Origin: Rasiella rasia
GTDB taxonomy: Bacteria; Bacteroidota; Bacteroidia; Flavobacteriales; Flavobacteriaceae
DNA length: 64,000 nt
Assembly (NCBI RefSeq): GCF_011044175.1
Contig: NZ_CP049057.1
Coordinates: 1,565,501 to 1,629,500, forward strand
Reading direction: 5' to 3'
The notes below the pieces were generated by a model. It ran no database searches and was not told where the DNA came from. It saw only the letters and a list, made by a program, of their open reading frames with translations. Both the position numbers and the translations under genes were made by a program. Below are positions 53,244 through 62,236 of this stretch, piece after piece (the stretch's first letter is position 1; the number at the start of each line of letters is the position of its first letter).

Positions 53244-55478
53244 TTACAGCCTGTAACGTAAGCCAAGGTAATAATTACTACCAAATATTGGGCCGTAGAC
53301 AAAGGTAGTATCAAAATTCGAACCAAACGGATTCTGAGGATCAATAATTGGATTTTCCTGAGTTTGATCTGTGAAATTTTCGGCACCTAAATACACTTCA
53401 AAAGCGCTGCTAAACACCTTGGTCACTTGAGCGTTAAACGTTCCTAACGATGGTGAATATTCACTTCGTCTAAAGTCTACAGGATTTGAAAGTGTTGAAG
53501 CATACCGCTGTTCGCCCAACCAATTGTACGTAAGGTCAAACTTCCACTGAGCTTGCGTAGTTTCATTACGATTGGTCTCGTATGCAACATTAGCAAAAAT
53601 TCTATGGCTTGGGGTAAGTGGCTTTTCTAACCTACCTCGCAGGTAATCTGTTTTCACCTCATAAAATTTATAGGCCGTACGCAGGTCTAGATGTGTTGCC
53701 AAATTATAACTAAACTCTACTTGAAAGCTATTTGCAAAACTTGACCCTTGTAAATTGTAAAACTGAATTCTATTAGAGTCTTCCCAATCTACCACTACTT
53801 GATTTTGGAAATCGGTTCTATAAAAATCGAGCGACACGTCTGCCCTTCTCTCAAACAAATTAAACCCTTGCATAAATGAGAGTCCGTAGTTCCAGGCAAT
53901 CTCTGGATCTAATCCGTATATTTCTCCTTCGGTATTTAATATTGAAATTGTACGATTGGTAGAAAAAAGTGACTGATTTTCAACAAAAATATTAGCACTT
54001 CTCTTTCCGCGTCCAGCTGAAGCCCGAAGTGCTGCTTTTTCCCAAGGAGTATAGCGTGCATGTATTCTTGGCGTTACAAACGTGCCCAGTAAATTGTGTG
54101 TATCTACGCGTAACCCTGCTGTCATGGTAAAATTTTGAAGGTCGTCATAGGCATATTCAAAAAAGGCACCTACCGAATTTTCTATTCTGTCATACCGAAT
54201 ACCCTCTACGACTTCATCGTAATCTTCGTACGTAGCATTTAGACCTGTTTTAAACTTATGACGAGAATCACCTATAATAGAGCTAATTAGGGCGTTAGCA
54301 TATAAACTTTGGTGTTTAATATCGAAAGATCGCAATCCAAAATACGATTTCTGATCATGATTGCTATACGTCACTTGCAGGCCCAAACTTTGGTATGGAA
54401 TCTCTGGAAAAACATAGCCCAATTTTCCTGTAATGCCATAGTGTTGCGTATCTATTTCGCCTCCCCAAGCATTTGTTGTTCCACGGTCTGTATCTGGATT
54501 AAAAGCAGTTTGACCAACCTGTTTGTCATCTTTCATATAGCGCATATTTATAAAGCTAACAAAACCTTTTTCGGCATCTGTATATTGCCAACGGTTCATT
54601 AAATTAACCTGCTTTGCCAATGGGGTATCTAAAAAACCGTCATCATTACGATCATTTTCAACACCTCGATAGTTTCCGTGGAGATAGATACCCGTATCCC
54701 ATTTATCACTAACTTTGGTATTAATGTGAGTGTTTAACTCTGTACGACCATTAATAGCTCCATATGCATTAATAAAAAGAGGGTCATCGGTCTGTGGTTT
54801 TACAAATTCTGCGTTTATCTGTCCTGCAATACTTTCAAAACCATTAACAACACTTCCTGCACCTTTGGTAATTTGAATACTCTCTACCCATGTACCCGGA
54901 ATAAAACTTAATCCGTGCGCTTGCCTAGCACCTCTAATGGCTGGAATGTTCTCTATAGTTATTAATGTATACGGACTTGTAAGACCCAACATTCTAATTT
55001 GACGCACGCCTGTTACTGCATCTGCAAAATTTACATCAATAGATGGGTTTGTTTCAAAACTCTCTGACAAATTACAGCAAGCAGCTTTTAGCAACTCAGC
55101 ACTACTCACATTTATGGTATTTTCAGCATTTAAAAACGACCGAGACGTTGCCTTTTTCCTTGATGTTACGGTAATTTCGTCTAACGTACCTTTTGAAGTT
55201 AGGGTATGTCTTACTTTTCTTGGTGAATTAACAACTATAGTGTCAGACTTGTACCCTACATAGCTAATCACTAATTGCGTTCTACCCTCTTGAAACGGCA
55301 CTTCAAAAAGGCCATCAAAGTCTGTAACATCGCCCACTTTCGATCCTAACCAAAAAACATTGGCTCCGCCGAGCGGGACTTCTTTATTGTTTATAGATTC
55401 TAATATTATTCCTTCAACTTTATCTTGTGAAATGGCAAGTGTAGGAACAAATAATAGAAGGTATATAAGTTTCCTCAT
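53244..55478 (-). CDS. TonB-dependent outer-membrane receptor, probable metal type
   Basis: 744 residues. Signal peptide (LIYLLLFVPTLAIS), then a carboxypeptidase-like/CNA-type beta domain (VEGIILESINNKEVPLGGAN). The plug domain contains LKAACCNLSESFETNPSIDV, whose Cys-Cys pair fits a metal-related receptor. The beta-barrel follows and ends LGLRYRL. The plug sequence and position between HMA and HYC_CC_PP genes point to copper or another soft metal as ligand, but this is inferred. Receptors of this kind could import copper when scarce. Confidence 0.88.
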   Translation of the reverse strand: MRKLIYLLLFVPTLAISQDKVEGIILESINNKEVPLGGANVFWLGSKVGDVTDFDGLFEVPFQEGRTQLVISYVGYKSDTIVVNSPRKVRHTLTSKGTLDEITVTSRKKATSRSFLNAENTINVSSAELLKAACCNLSESFETNPSIDVNFADAVTGVRQIRMLGLTSPYTLITIENIPAIRGARQAHGLSFIPGTWVESIQITKGAGSVVNGFESIAGQINAEFVKPQTDDPLFINAYGAINGRTELNTHINTKVSDKWDTGIYLHGNYRGVENDRNDDGFLDTPLAKQVNLMNRWQYTDAEKGFVSFINMRYMKDDKQVGQTAFNPDTDRGTTNAWGGEIDTQHYGITGKLGYVFPEIPYQSLGLQVTYSNHDQKSYFGLRSFDIKHQSLYANALISSIIGDSRHKFKTGLNATYEDYDEVVEGIRYDRIENSVGAFFEYAYDDLQNFTMTAGLRVDTHNLLGTFVTPRIHARYTPWEKAALRASAGRGKRSANIFVENQSLFSTNRTISILNTEGEIYGLDPEIAWNYGLSFMQGFNLFERRADVSLDFYRTDFQNQVVVDWEDSNRIQFYNLQGSSFANSFQVEFSYNLATHLDLRTAYKFYEVKTDYLRGRLEKPLTPSHRIFANVAYETNRNETTQAQWKFDLTYNWLGEQRYASTLSNPVDFRRSEYSPSLGTFNAQVTKVFSSAFEVYLGAENFTDQTQENPIIDPQNPFGSNFDTTFVYGPIFGSNYYLGLRYRL

Positions 55479-55587
55479 TATTATATTTTTCTAAATTAAT
55501 TGAATTCTTTACAAATTGAGCATTCAATCAGGTCCCGAAAAGAATTTAAGGAGTACCTAATCTAGCTCGCTACTGCGAAAAATATAA

Positions 55588-55995
55588 TCAAATAAGGAAA
55601 GTTTCGTAAAGTACAGGTATGTTCTTTATGAGTGGGGGTGGTTTATAATGCCACAATTCGGCAACTTCGGTAGCTGCACTAGTTTCAAACTGTAACACAA
55701 AAACAGAAACAAATGCCGCTACAAAGTTGGTAGGCACTTGAAACGTATCTTGCGAGGTGCTAAAATTATCGTCTGTGGTTACTTTAGTATATTGGTTATC
55801 GCAACATGTGTGCTCTTCGGCTTCTTCATCTTCACAACCATCATCTACCGAGGCCATGCCACAAGAGAGGCTTTTCTCTCCTATCGTGAATGTTGCCATC
55901 ATTTCAAAATCTCCACAAAAGTGTTGGGCATAAGCAATGCCACTACTACTTAAAAGAAGCAACAAAGAAAGTGCTATGGAGAATATTTGTTTCAC
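55588..55995 (-). CDS. HYC_CC_PP family small secreted protein (chromosomal copy)
   Basis: 135 residues with a signal peptide (IALSLLLLLSSSGIAYA). It contains QHFCGDFEM, LSCGMASVDDGCED, EHTCCDNQ and HYKPPPL, and ends LYETFLI. It is the second family member in the window, the other being the first gene of the mobile copper operon (22293-22712). It lies about 110 nt upstream of the TonB receptor gene. Metal binding by the Cys/His set is inferred. Confidence 0.8.
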   Translation of the reverse strand: MKQIFSIALSLLLLLSSSGIAYAQHFCGDFEMMATFTIGEKSLSCGMASVDDGCEDEEAEEHTCCDNQYTKVTTDDNFSTSQDTFQVPTNFVAAFVSVFVLQFETSAATEVAELWHYKPPPLIKNIPVLYETFLI

Positions 55996-56046
55996 GCTAC
56001 AAAACTACAATAAATGATAAAACCAGATACTAGCAAATAGTTAAAT

Positions 56047-56601
56047 CTACTCTATTTTACCATCTATACGGCCGCAACGCAACATTTTGCTACCAAAATA
56101 TGGGTTCATGATATCACTGCTATTGCTCAACCAAGAAGCCCCCGTATTATTAAATGCCATTGGGCAGTATTGCTTATAAATGGTACCTGAGGCAACTTCA
56201 CCTTCCAACATTTGCTCTACAATTGCAGTAAGTTCTACAAATGCCTCACGTTGTCGGTCCATGTGTCCCGCATTCATCACATTTTCTGCTGCTGTAACGG
56301 CGGCCTCGTCTGCCTTCATTTCGGTAAATGCGGTCATTAATCGTGATGCTTGGGCAGCTGTTTTCGCTGGATTTGTTCCCACCATTGCATCTTTCAAACC
56401 AAGGTATTCACGAAACACAATTGCCATATTTGGATCATTAAAAGTAACGTCACCTATCGTAGGTTTTTTACTGTCACTTTGCGTAACATCATCACCAGAA
56501 GCAACTTCTACTGTAGCTGGGTTATCCTTTTTATTACCATCGTTACAGGCTGTAAAAGCAACCATAAGAATACATAGAAAACTTGTTGTGTAAAATTTCA
56601 T
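56047..56601 (-). CDS. DUF3347 periplasmic lipoprotein (chromosomal copy)
   Basis: 184 residues from ATG at 56601; an upstream alternative start at 56631 would bury the signal. Lipoprotein signal FYTTSFLCILMVAFTAC. The DUF3347 part is FREYLGLKDAMVGTNP, NAGHMDRQREAFVELTAI, YCPMAFNNTGASWLSNSSD and NPYFGSKMLRCG. It shares this signature with the island proteins at 13473 and the cusB C-terminus. It belongs with the copper cluster downstream. Confidence 0.85.
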   Translation of the reverse strand: MKFYTTSFLCILMVAFTACNDGNKKDNPATVEVASGDDVTQSDSKKPTIGDVTFNDPNMAIVFREYLGLKDAMVGTNPAKTAAQASRLMTAFTEMKADEAAVTAAENVMNAGHMDRQREAFVELTAIVEQMLEGEVASGTIYKQYCPMAFNNTGASWLSNSSDIMNPYFGSKMLRCGRIDGKIE

Positions 56602-56651
56602 CGTGTCTAATTTTAAAGGATAAAGATACAAATTTCAGCAAAGCTAAACCT

Positions 56652-57083
56652 CTAATTTAACTGCCTATGTTGCACATAAAATGCAGGTGCCAGTAAAAAC
56701 AAAAATAACGGCTGGATTAAGAATCTACGAACATAAAAGAGCGTTATATGCGCTCCAGCCTCAGAATTGTGCAGGAGTAGTAAAAACACTACACCTAGTA
56801 CAACCCCAGCAATAGCATATAAAATTGCTGAAAATTTCACGACTTCCCATTTCTGAAATAGCACCCAGAGAATACCTAGCGAAATAGCTGTATTCAATAA
56901 AAATCTGATTAATGTATGTGCCATAACACTAGCAATATTTAAATCTGGTAGCGGTGCGGTAGTATGATCTGTCTTAAAGAAAAGTAACAGCGGATCGTAA
57001 AACAGATCTGCTTCAAATACGCGAATAAGTACAAGCAAACCAAATCCCAAACACACCCAAAATAGTTTCGTTAACCTACTCAT
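56652..57083 (-). CDS. Exosortase F system-associated membrane protein
   Basis: 143 residues from ATG at 57083, which overlaps the xrtF stop (ATGA). About four hydrophobic segments (FWVCLGFGLLVLIRVFEAD, LIRFLLNTAISLGILWVLFQ, FSAILYAIAGVVLGVVFLLLL, FLIQPLFLFLLAPAFYV) with FYDPLLLFF and LPDLN between the first two. It matches the small protein always next to XrtF in Bacteroidota. Its role is not known; it may assist the exosortase. Confidence 0.85.
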   Translation of the reverse strand: MSRLTKLFWVCLGFGLLVLIRVFEADLFYDPLLLFFKTDHTTAPLPDLNIASVMAHTLIRFLLNTAISLGILWVLFQKWEVVKFSAILYAIAGVVLGVVFLLLLHNSEAGAHITLFYVRRFLIQPLFLFLLAPAFYVQHRQLN

Positions 57084-57628
57084 AATCGCATCTTTTTTGG
57101 GGTTAACATACGCACCCAAAGTACCCATAGCAAAAAGACCATTCCGTAGATAATAGCTGGAAAAACTACTCCATGTAAAATATGTTCTTGCATGGGGTAG
57201 TGATACAATGCCAGCGCCAAAATAGCAATGCGAATAATGTTTACCGAATAAATAAGCACAATACCGGCAAGAATAAATAACATCGTTTTCTTAAACCCTT
57301 GAGCAAAGGCAACAATAAAAGAGATGAACAAAATAATAATACTAAGTGCATTACAACCTTCTACCACGCGCGCCAAGTACTTACCATTTACAAAAAGCTC
57401 CAGCGAAGGTTGATTTTTGTGCGGAATAACCTCAGCCTGGTATCCCATCCCATTCATAATACTACTACTTTGTTTGGCAACCAAATTTGTAACAAAGTCT
57501 GGTTGGTATCGGGTGTCTTCTGAAATCGTTAAATAGCCCGCATATAGAAAACTCAATACCAAGTAGCTCCCTAAAAAGAGGAGTAAAAATACAATCACAC
57601 TTTTATATTTTACAAATAGGGATTTCAC
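57080..57628 (-). CDS. xrtF: Exosortase family protein XrtF
   Basis: 182 residues, six or so membrane helices. The exosortase/archaeosortase catalytic set is visible: Cys in VVEGCNALSIIILFISF, Arg in VNIIRIAILALALYHYP, His in EHILHGVVFPAI. XrtF is the Bacteroidota exosortase, a transpeptidase-like enzyme thought to process C-terminal sorting signals. Its substrate is not encoded next to it here. Divergent from the GAF-domain gene. Confidence 0.9.
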   Translation of the reverse strand: MKSLFVKYKSVIVFLLLFLGSYLVLSFLYAGYLTISEDTRYQPDFVTNLVAKQSSSIMNGMGYQAEVIPHKNQPSLELFVNGKYLARVVEGCNALSIIILFISFIVAFAQGFKKTMLFILAGIVLIYSVNIIRIAILALALYHYPMQEHILHGVVFPAIIYGMVFLLWVLWVRMLTPKKMRL

Positions 57629-57661
57629 AAGGGTGTTTTAACAAAAATACAGCATTTCAAG

Positions 57662-57693
57662 TTGTCGAAAATCATGTTTTTGAAATACATTTG
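57662..57693 (+). promoter_or_regulatory. Promoter of the GAF-domain gene
   Basis: TTG (57662-57664), a 21-nt spacer and TACATTTG (57686-57693): a full match to the Bacteroidota promoter. It also rules out an in-frame TTG start at 57691. Confidence 0.65.
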
Positions 57694-57708
57694 CCAAAAA
57701 TATTCACA

Positions 57709-58164
57709 ATGCCATTTAAAGATTTACGCCCTAAAGTTGGAGCAATTTTAAACAACGATACTATTTCTTCAGAGAAGAAAATGACACAGGTGTGCGAATT
57801 ATTACAAGAATCTATTGGATATTACGATTGGGTAGGATTTTATTTTGCGAATCATGATACCAAAACATTACATTTAAAGGCCTTTGCTGGTGAGCCTACA
57901 GACCATACTGAGATTCCATTCGGAAAGGGTATTTGCGGACAAGTAGCAGAAAGCAATGCAAACTTTGTGGTACCAGATGTAAAGGCACAAGACAATTATA
58001 TTGCATGTAGCATCTACGTAAAAGCCGAAATTGTTGTGCCGCTGTTTAAAGATGGTAAAAATATTGGGCAGATTGACATAGACTCAAATACGGTAGATCC
58101 GTTTTCAGAAGCAGACGAAAGATTCTTAGAGTGGGTTAATGAACGTATAGCTGAAATTCTCTAG
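57709..58164 (+). CDS. GAF-domain protein, probable free methionine-(R)-sulfoxide reductase
   Basis: 151 residues, one GAF domain: YDWVGFYFANHDTKTLHLKA, IPFGKGICGQVAESNANFVV, DNYIACSIYVKAEIVVPLFK and IGQIDIDS. The two Cys (GICGQ and IACS) match the redox pair of fRMsr (E. coli YebR); the residue after IAC is Ser rather than the usual Asp. It would reduce free Met-R-sulfoxide. Start ATG at 57709 fits the promoter upstream. Confidence 0.85.
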   Translation: MPFKDLRPKVGAILNNDTISSEKKMTQVCELLQESIGYYDWVGFYFANHDTKTLHLKAFAGEPTDHTEIPFGKGICGQVAESNANFVVPDVKAQDNYIACSIYVKAEIVVPLFKDGKNIGQIDIDSNTVDPFSEADERFLEWVNERIAEIL

Positions 58165-58202
58165 CGGGACACTATTTTCTTACCATTGGCATGTGGCTAA
58201 CA

Positions 58203-59459
58203 TCACATTCCTGTTCTAATGGCCTCTACAGGATCAAGACGCGATGCAGAAATGGCTGGTAAAATACCAGAGATAAGACCAATAACAGCAGAGATGGCGG
58301 TACCCAAAAACATATTCCATCCAGATAGCACAAATTCAAAATCGCCAGTAAAGGTGGAGGCTATAACGGAAACAATAAAAACCAGCACCAAACCAATTAA
58401 TCCACCAATTACGGCAAGAATAACAGCTTCAAACAAAAACTGAAACAAGATAAAACGGTTTTTAGCGCCCAATGACTTCTGAATTCCAATCAAGTTGGTA
58501 CGCTCTTTCACACTAACAAACATAATATTGGCAATTCCAAATCCACCTACCAATAATGAAAATCCGCTAATTATCAATCCGATAATATTCATTTGACCCG
58601 TAATATTATCTATAAGATCTGTAAATCCTTTTAATTGATTAACAAAAAAGTTGTTTATATCGTCTGGCTTAAGTCCACGAGCCATTCGTAATTTTTGAGA
58701 TAAACTGGCAATAAATTCATCGGTTTCCACCCCTTTTTCGGGTTTAAGCACTATAAAAGGCACTAAATTTCTATTGCCGCTACCAAAGACCTTTCGCACA
58801 GCATTTACGGGTAGATACCCTGCTGTATCTCTTGACCCTCCAAACAAGGAAGAACCTTCCTTTTTAAGCACCCCAATAATCGTAAATTTTCTTCCATAAA
58901 GTCGCGCTTGTTTCCCTACGGCTTGTTGCGCAGAACCAAACAGAACATTGGCGATTTCGTCTCCCACAACAACAACATTAGACCCGCTGTTACTCTCTGT
59001 TTCATTAAAAAAGCGACCCTCAGCAATATCGAGTGCTTCTAATTCATAGTATTCGTAAGTTACCGCACCTATTTGAACATTGCTCACCGTAGCTCTTTCA
59101 TATTTCATGGTTTCTTGAGGCACATTAAGAGTATAAGATACCGCCTGAACGTTTGGTACATTTCGTTTAATGTATTGATATTCATCGTAAGACACATCTG
59201 GAAACTGTTCCCATTTCCATCGAGGCACCTCGGTAGGACCAAAAGAAAATCGTCCTACATAAATTGTACTATTATCTAGTGAGCTCAAGCTGCCATCAAT
59301 TTCTTTTTTAAGCGAATCTACCGCCGCTAATACTGCAATAATTGAAAAGATACCAATAGTAACACCTACCAAGGACAAGAAGGTACGAAGCTTGTTATTT
59401 TTAAGTGCATTTACTGCAAAATTAAAGCTTTCTTTAAGTACACGAAGGTAGATAAGCAT
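58203..59459 (-). CDS. ABC transporter permease (MacB/FtsX type)
   Basis: 418 residues. N-terminal membrane helix (FLSLVGVTIGIFSIIAVLAA), a periplasmic MacB_PCD-like domain (SSLDNSTIYVGRF, VVVVGDEIANVLFG), then three helices (IIGLIISGFSLLVGGFGIAN, ILAVIGGLIGLVLVFIVSVI, MFLGTAISAVIGLISGILP) with the FtsX end motif SASRLDPVEAIR. No ATPase gene is adjacent, so it must use an ATPase encoded elsewhere. Substrate unknown; macrolide-type or lipoprotein-linked export is typical of relatives. Confidence 0.9.
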   Translation of the reverse strand: MLIYLRVLKESFNFAVNALKNNKLRTFLSLVGVTIGIFSIIAVLAAVDSLKKEIDGSLSSLDNSTIYVGRFSFGPTEVPRWKWEQFPDVSYDEYQYIKRNVPNVQAVSYTLNVPQETMKYERATVSNVQIGAVTYEYYELEALDIAEGRFFNETESNSGSNVVVVGDEIANVLFGSAQQAVGKQARLYGRKFTIIGVLKKEGSSLFGGSRDTAGYLPVNAVRKVFGSGNRNLVPFIVLKPEKGVETDEFIASLSQKLRMARGLKPDDINNFFVNQLKGFTDLIDNITGQMNIIGLIISGFSLLVGGFGIANIMFVSVKERTNLIGIQKSLGAKNRFILFQFLFEAVILAVIGGLIGLVLVFIVSVIASTFTGDFEFVLSGWNMFLGTAISAVIGLISGILPAISASRLDPVEAIRTGM

Positions 59460-59471
59460 GATTGGTTTTTT

Positions 59472-59516
59472 AAGCGTGACCTAACTTTTTATAAAGTTAT
59501 AAAAAGTAGGACGCTT
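59472..59516. promoter_or_regulatory. Long hairpin between divergent permease and purH genes
   Basis: Nested arms AAGCGT/ACGCTT, CCT/AGG and ACTTTTTATAA/TTATAAAAAGT around a 2-nt loop: about 20 bp of stem with bulges GA and A only on the left side. It lies 13 nt upstream of the permease start and 85 nt upstream of purH. Both genes begin, not end, here, so it is not a terminator of either. Confidence 0.5.
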
Positions 59517-59600
59517 TCTGTTAACATTCGTTACAAAAAACGTTGCAGATTACGTATTTTTGCAGCTTTAAATTTCAATCCAACGTAAGTAACCGTAGCA

Positions 59601-61133
59601 ATGAGCGATACACGAAAAATTTCTTCAGCATTAATCTCCGTATTTCATAAAGATGGCTTAGCCCCAATCGTCAAAAAATTAGACGCTCTTGGTGTTACTC
59701 TGTACTCTACTGGTGGAACGCAGAAATTTATTAATGATTTAGGTATCAAGGTAATTCCTGTAGAAGACGTTACAGACTACCCTTCTATTTTAGGTGGTCG
59801 TGTTAAAACTTTACATCCAAAAGTATTTGGAGGAATTTTAAATCGTCAAGATAATGATAGCGATGTGCGCGAGATGGGACAATTTAACATTCCACAGTTA
59901 GATGTGGTGATTGTAGACCTATACCCCTTTGAAAAAACGGTTTCTTCTGGAGCTTCAGAACAAGATATTATTGAAAAAATCGATATTGGTGGTATCTCAT
60001 TGATACGTGCTGCTGCTAAAAATTTTAAAGACACTATTTGTGTTTCTTCCATGGAAGACTACGAAGATTTTCTTTCGGTTATTTCAGAAAACGATGGCGA
60101 TATTTCGTTGGCAGATAGAAAACGATTTGCAGCAAAGGCATTCAATGTTTCATCGCATTACGACACGGCAATCTTTAATTATTTCAATAGTGACCATGCT
60201 ATCGCCGCATTAAAAGTAAGTGAAACTAACGGAAAAGTTTTACGTTATGGTGAAAACCCACATCAGAGAGGGTTTTTCTTTGGTGATTTTGATGCCATGT
60301 TCGATAAATTACATGGCAAAGAACTAAGCTATAACAACCTGTTAGATGTAGATGCTGCTGTTAATTTAATGAACGAATTTAAGGGTGAAGCACCTACGTT
60401 TGCTATTTTAAAACATAACAATGCTTGTGGCATGGCACAACGCGATTCAATTTTAGATGCGTACAATGATGCTTTGGCAGGAGATCCCGTTTCGGCATTT
60501 GGCGGTATTTTAATTAGCAATTCTGAAATCGATGCTTCTACTGCAGATGAAATACACAAATTATTCTGTGAAGTTGTTATTGCCCCTTCCTTTTCCGAAG
60601 AAGCCTTAGCGATTTTAAAAGGTAAAAAGAATAGAATCTTATTAATTCAAAAAGATGCTGTCTTACCAAAAACTACGGTTCGCACATGTTTAAATGGTGT
60701 TCTGGTTCAGGATAAAGATCACAAAACCGATACTGTTTCAGAATTAACAAATGCCACCAACAATAAACCAGACGCAAGAGAGTTAGAAGACCTAATGTTT
60801 GCTTCTAAAATTTGTAAGCACACAAAGAGTAACACTATTGTGTTGGCAAAAAACAAACAACTTTGTGCAAGTGGCACCGGACAAACAAGTCGCGTAGACG
60901 CATTGCGCCAAGCAATTGAAAAAGCAAACGGCTTTAATTTTGATTTAAAAGGTGCGGTAATGGCAAGCGATGCTTTCTTTCCGTTTCCAGATTGTGTAGA
61001 GATTGCTAAAACCGCTGGAATTAACGCTGTTATACAACCTGGAGGGTCTATTAAGGACCAATTAAGTATAGATTATTGCAACGAGCAAAATATGCCAATG
61101 GTATTTACAGGAACACGTCACTTTAAACACTAA
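59601..61133 (+). CDS. purH: Bifunctional AICAR formyltransferase/IMP cyclohydrolase PurH
   Basis: 510 residues. N-terminal MGS-like IMP cyclohydrolase domain (SALISVFHKDGLAPIVKKLD, LYSTGGTQKFI, GGRVKTLHPKVFGGIL). C-terminal AICARFT domain (LRYGENPHQRGFFFGDFDAM, AILKHNNACGMAQRD, DPVSAFGGIL, RVDALRQAIEKA, GAVMASDAFFPFPDCVE, QPGGSIKDQLSIDYCNE). It performs the last two steps of IMP synthesis. A TATTTTTG box at 59555-59562 is a possible -7 element. MreB follows after 64 nt. Confidence 0.97.
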   Translation: MSDTRKISSALISVFHKDGLAPIVKKLDALGVTLYSTGGTQKFINDLGIKVIPVEDVTDYPSILGGRVKTLHPKVFGGILNRQDNDSDVREMGQFNIPQLDVVIVDLYPFEKTVSSGASEQDIIEKIDIGGISLIRAAAKNFKDTICVSSMEDYEDFLSVISENDGDISLADRKRFAAKAFNVSSHYDTAIFNYFNSDHAIAALKVSETNGKVLRYGENPHQRGFFFGDFDAMFDKLHGKELSYNNLLDVDAAVNLMNEFKGEAPTFAILKHNNACGMAQRDSILDAYNDALAGDPVSAFGGILISNSEIDASTADEIHKLFCEVVIAPSFSEEALAILKGKKNRILLIQKDAVLPKTTVRTCLNGVLVQDKDHKTDTVSELTNATNNKPDARELEDLMFASKICKHTKSNTIVLAKNKQLCASGTGQTSRVDALRQAIEKANGFNFDLKGAVMASDAFFPFPDCVEIAKTAGINAVIQPGGSIKDQLSIDYCNEQNMPMVFTGTRHFKH

Positions 61134-61197
61134 TTTTGTTACATTTGTGGGGAACGCATACGTTTATAGTTTAATTTTTATACCTACCTGATTACTT

Positions 61198-62226
61198 ATG
61201 GGATTTTTTGACTTCCTCACTGAAGAGATTGCCATCGACCTTGGTACTGCAAATACGCTTATTATTCACAACGACAAAGTTGTGGTAGATGCTCCGTCTA
61301 TCGTAGCAAGAGACCGTACCACAGGTAAGATTATTGCCGTGGGTCGAGAGGCTGCAATGATGCAAGGAAAAACCCATGAAAACATTAAAACCATTAGGCC
61401 GCTAAAAGATGGCGTAATTGCAGATTTTGATGCGAGTGAAAAAATGATCAACATGTTCATTAAAGACATTCCTGCACTCAAGAAAAAGTGGCTTACCCCA
61501 TCGTTACGAATGGTAATTTGTATTCCTAGTGGCATTACAGAGGTTGAGATGCGAGCGGTAAAAGAAAGTGCAGAGCGTGTAAATGGTAAAGAAGTATATC
61601 TAATACACGAACCTATGGCCGCCGCTATTGGTATTGGAGTAGATATCATGCAGCCCAAAGGAAATATGGTGGTAGATATTGGAGGCGGTACTACAGAAAT
61701 TGCTGTGATTGCCCTAGGTGGAATTGTTTGTGACAAATCTGTTAAAATTGCTGGTGATGTATTTACAAACGACATTGTATATTACATGCGTACCCAACAC
61801 AATCTTTACGTGGGTGAGCGTACTGCAGAAAAAATAAAAATTCAGATTGGTGCTGCAACCGAAGACTTAGAATTGCCACCAGAAGAAATGAGCGTACAAG
61901 GACGTGATCTTCTCACAGGAAAACCCAAGCAAGTACAAACCAGTTATAGAGAAATAGCGAAAGCCCTAGACAAATCTATTTTACGTATAGAAGACGCCGT
62001 AATGGAAACATTATCGCAAACACCACCAGAATTAGCAGCAGATATCTACAATACAGGTATCTATTTAGCAGGGGGTGGTTCTATGCTTCGTGGCCTTGAC
62101 AAAAGACTATCTCAAAAAACAGACCTACCGGTATATATCGCTGAAGACCCTTTACGTGCAGTAGTGCGAGGAACAGGCATTTGCCTTAAAAACATCAACA
62201 AATACAAGAGCGTCCTCATTAAATAA
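61198..62226 (+). CDS. mreB: Rod-shape-determining protein MreB
   Basis: 342 residues of the actin fold: phosphate 1 motif EIAIDLGTANTLI, VVDAPSIVARDR, PVIC-like (here VICIPSGITEVEMRAV), HEPMAAAIGIG, VVDIGGGTTEIAVIALGGIV and GGGSMLRGLDKRL. It forms filaments under the inner membrane that guide cell-wall elongation. A TACATTTG -7-like box at 61140-61147 lies 50 nt upstream. First gene of mreBCD-pbp2. Confidence 0.97.
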   Translation: MGFFDFLTEEIAIDLGTANTLIIHNDKVVVDAPSIVARDRTTGKIIAVGREAAMMQGKTHENIKTIRPLKDGVIADFDASEKMINMFIKDIPALKKKWLTPSLRMVICIPSGITEVEMRAVKESAERVNGKEVYLIHEPMAAAIGIGVDIMQPKGNMVVDIGGGTTEIAVIALGGIVCDKSVKIAGDVFTNDIVYYMRTQHNLYVGERTAEKIKIQIGAATEDLELPPEEMSVQGRDLLTGKPKQVQTSYREIAKALDKSILRIEDAVMETLSQTPPELAADIYNTGIYLAGGGSMLRGLDKRLSQKTDLPVYIAEDPLRAVVRGTGICLKNINKYKSVLIK

Positions 62227-62236
62227 ATTTTAGCTC

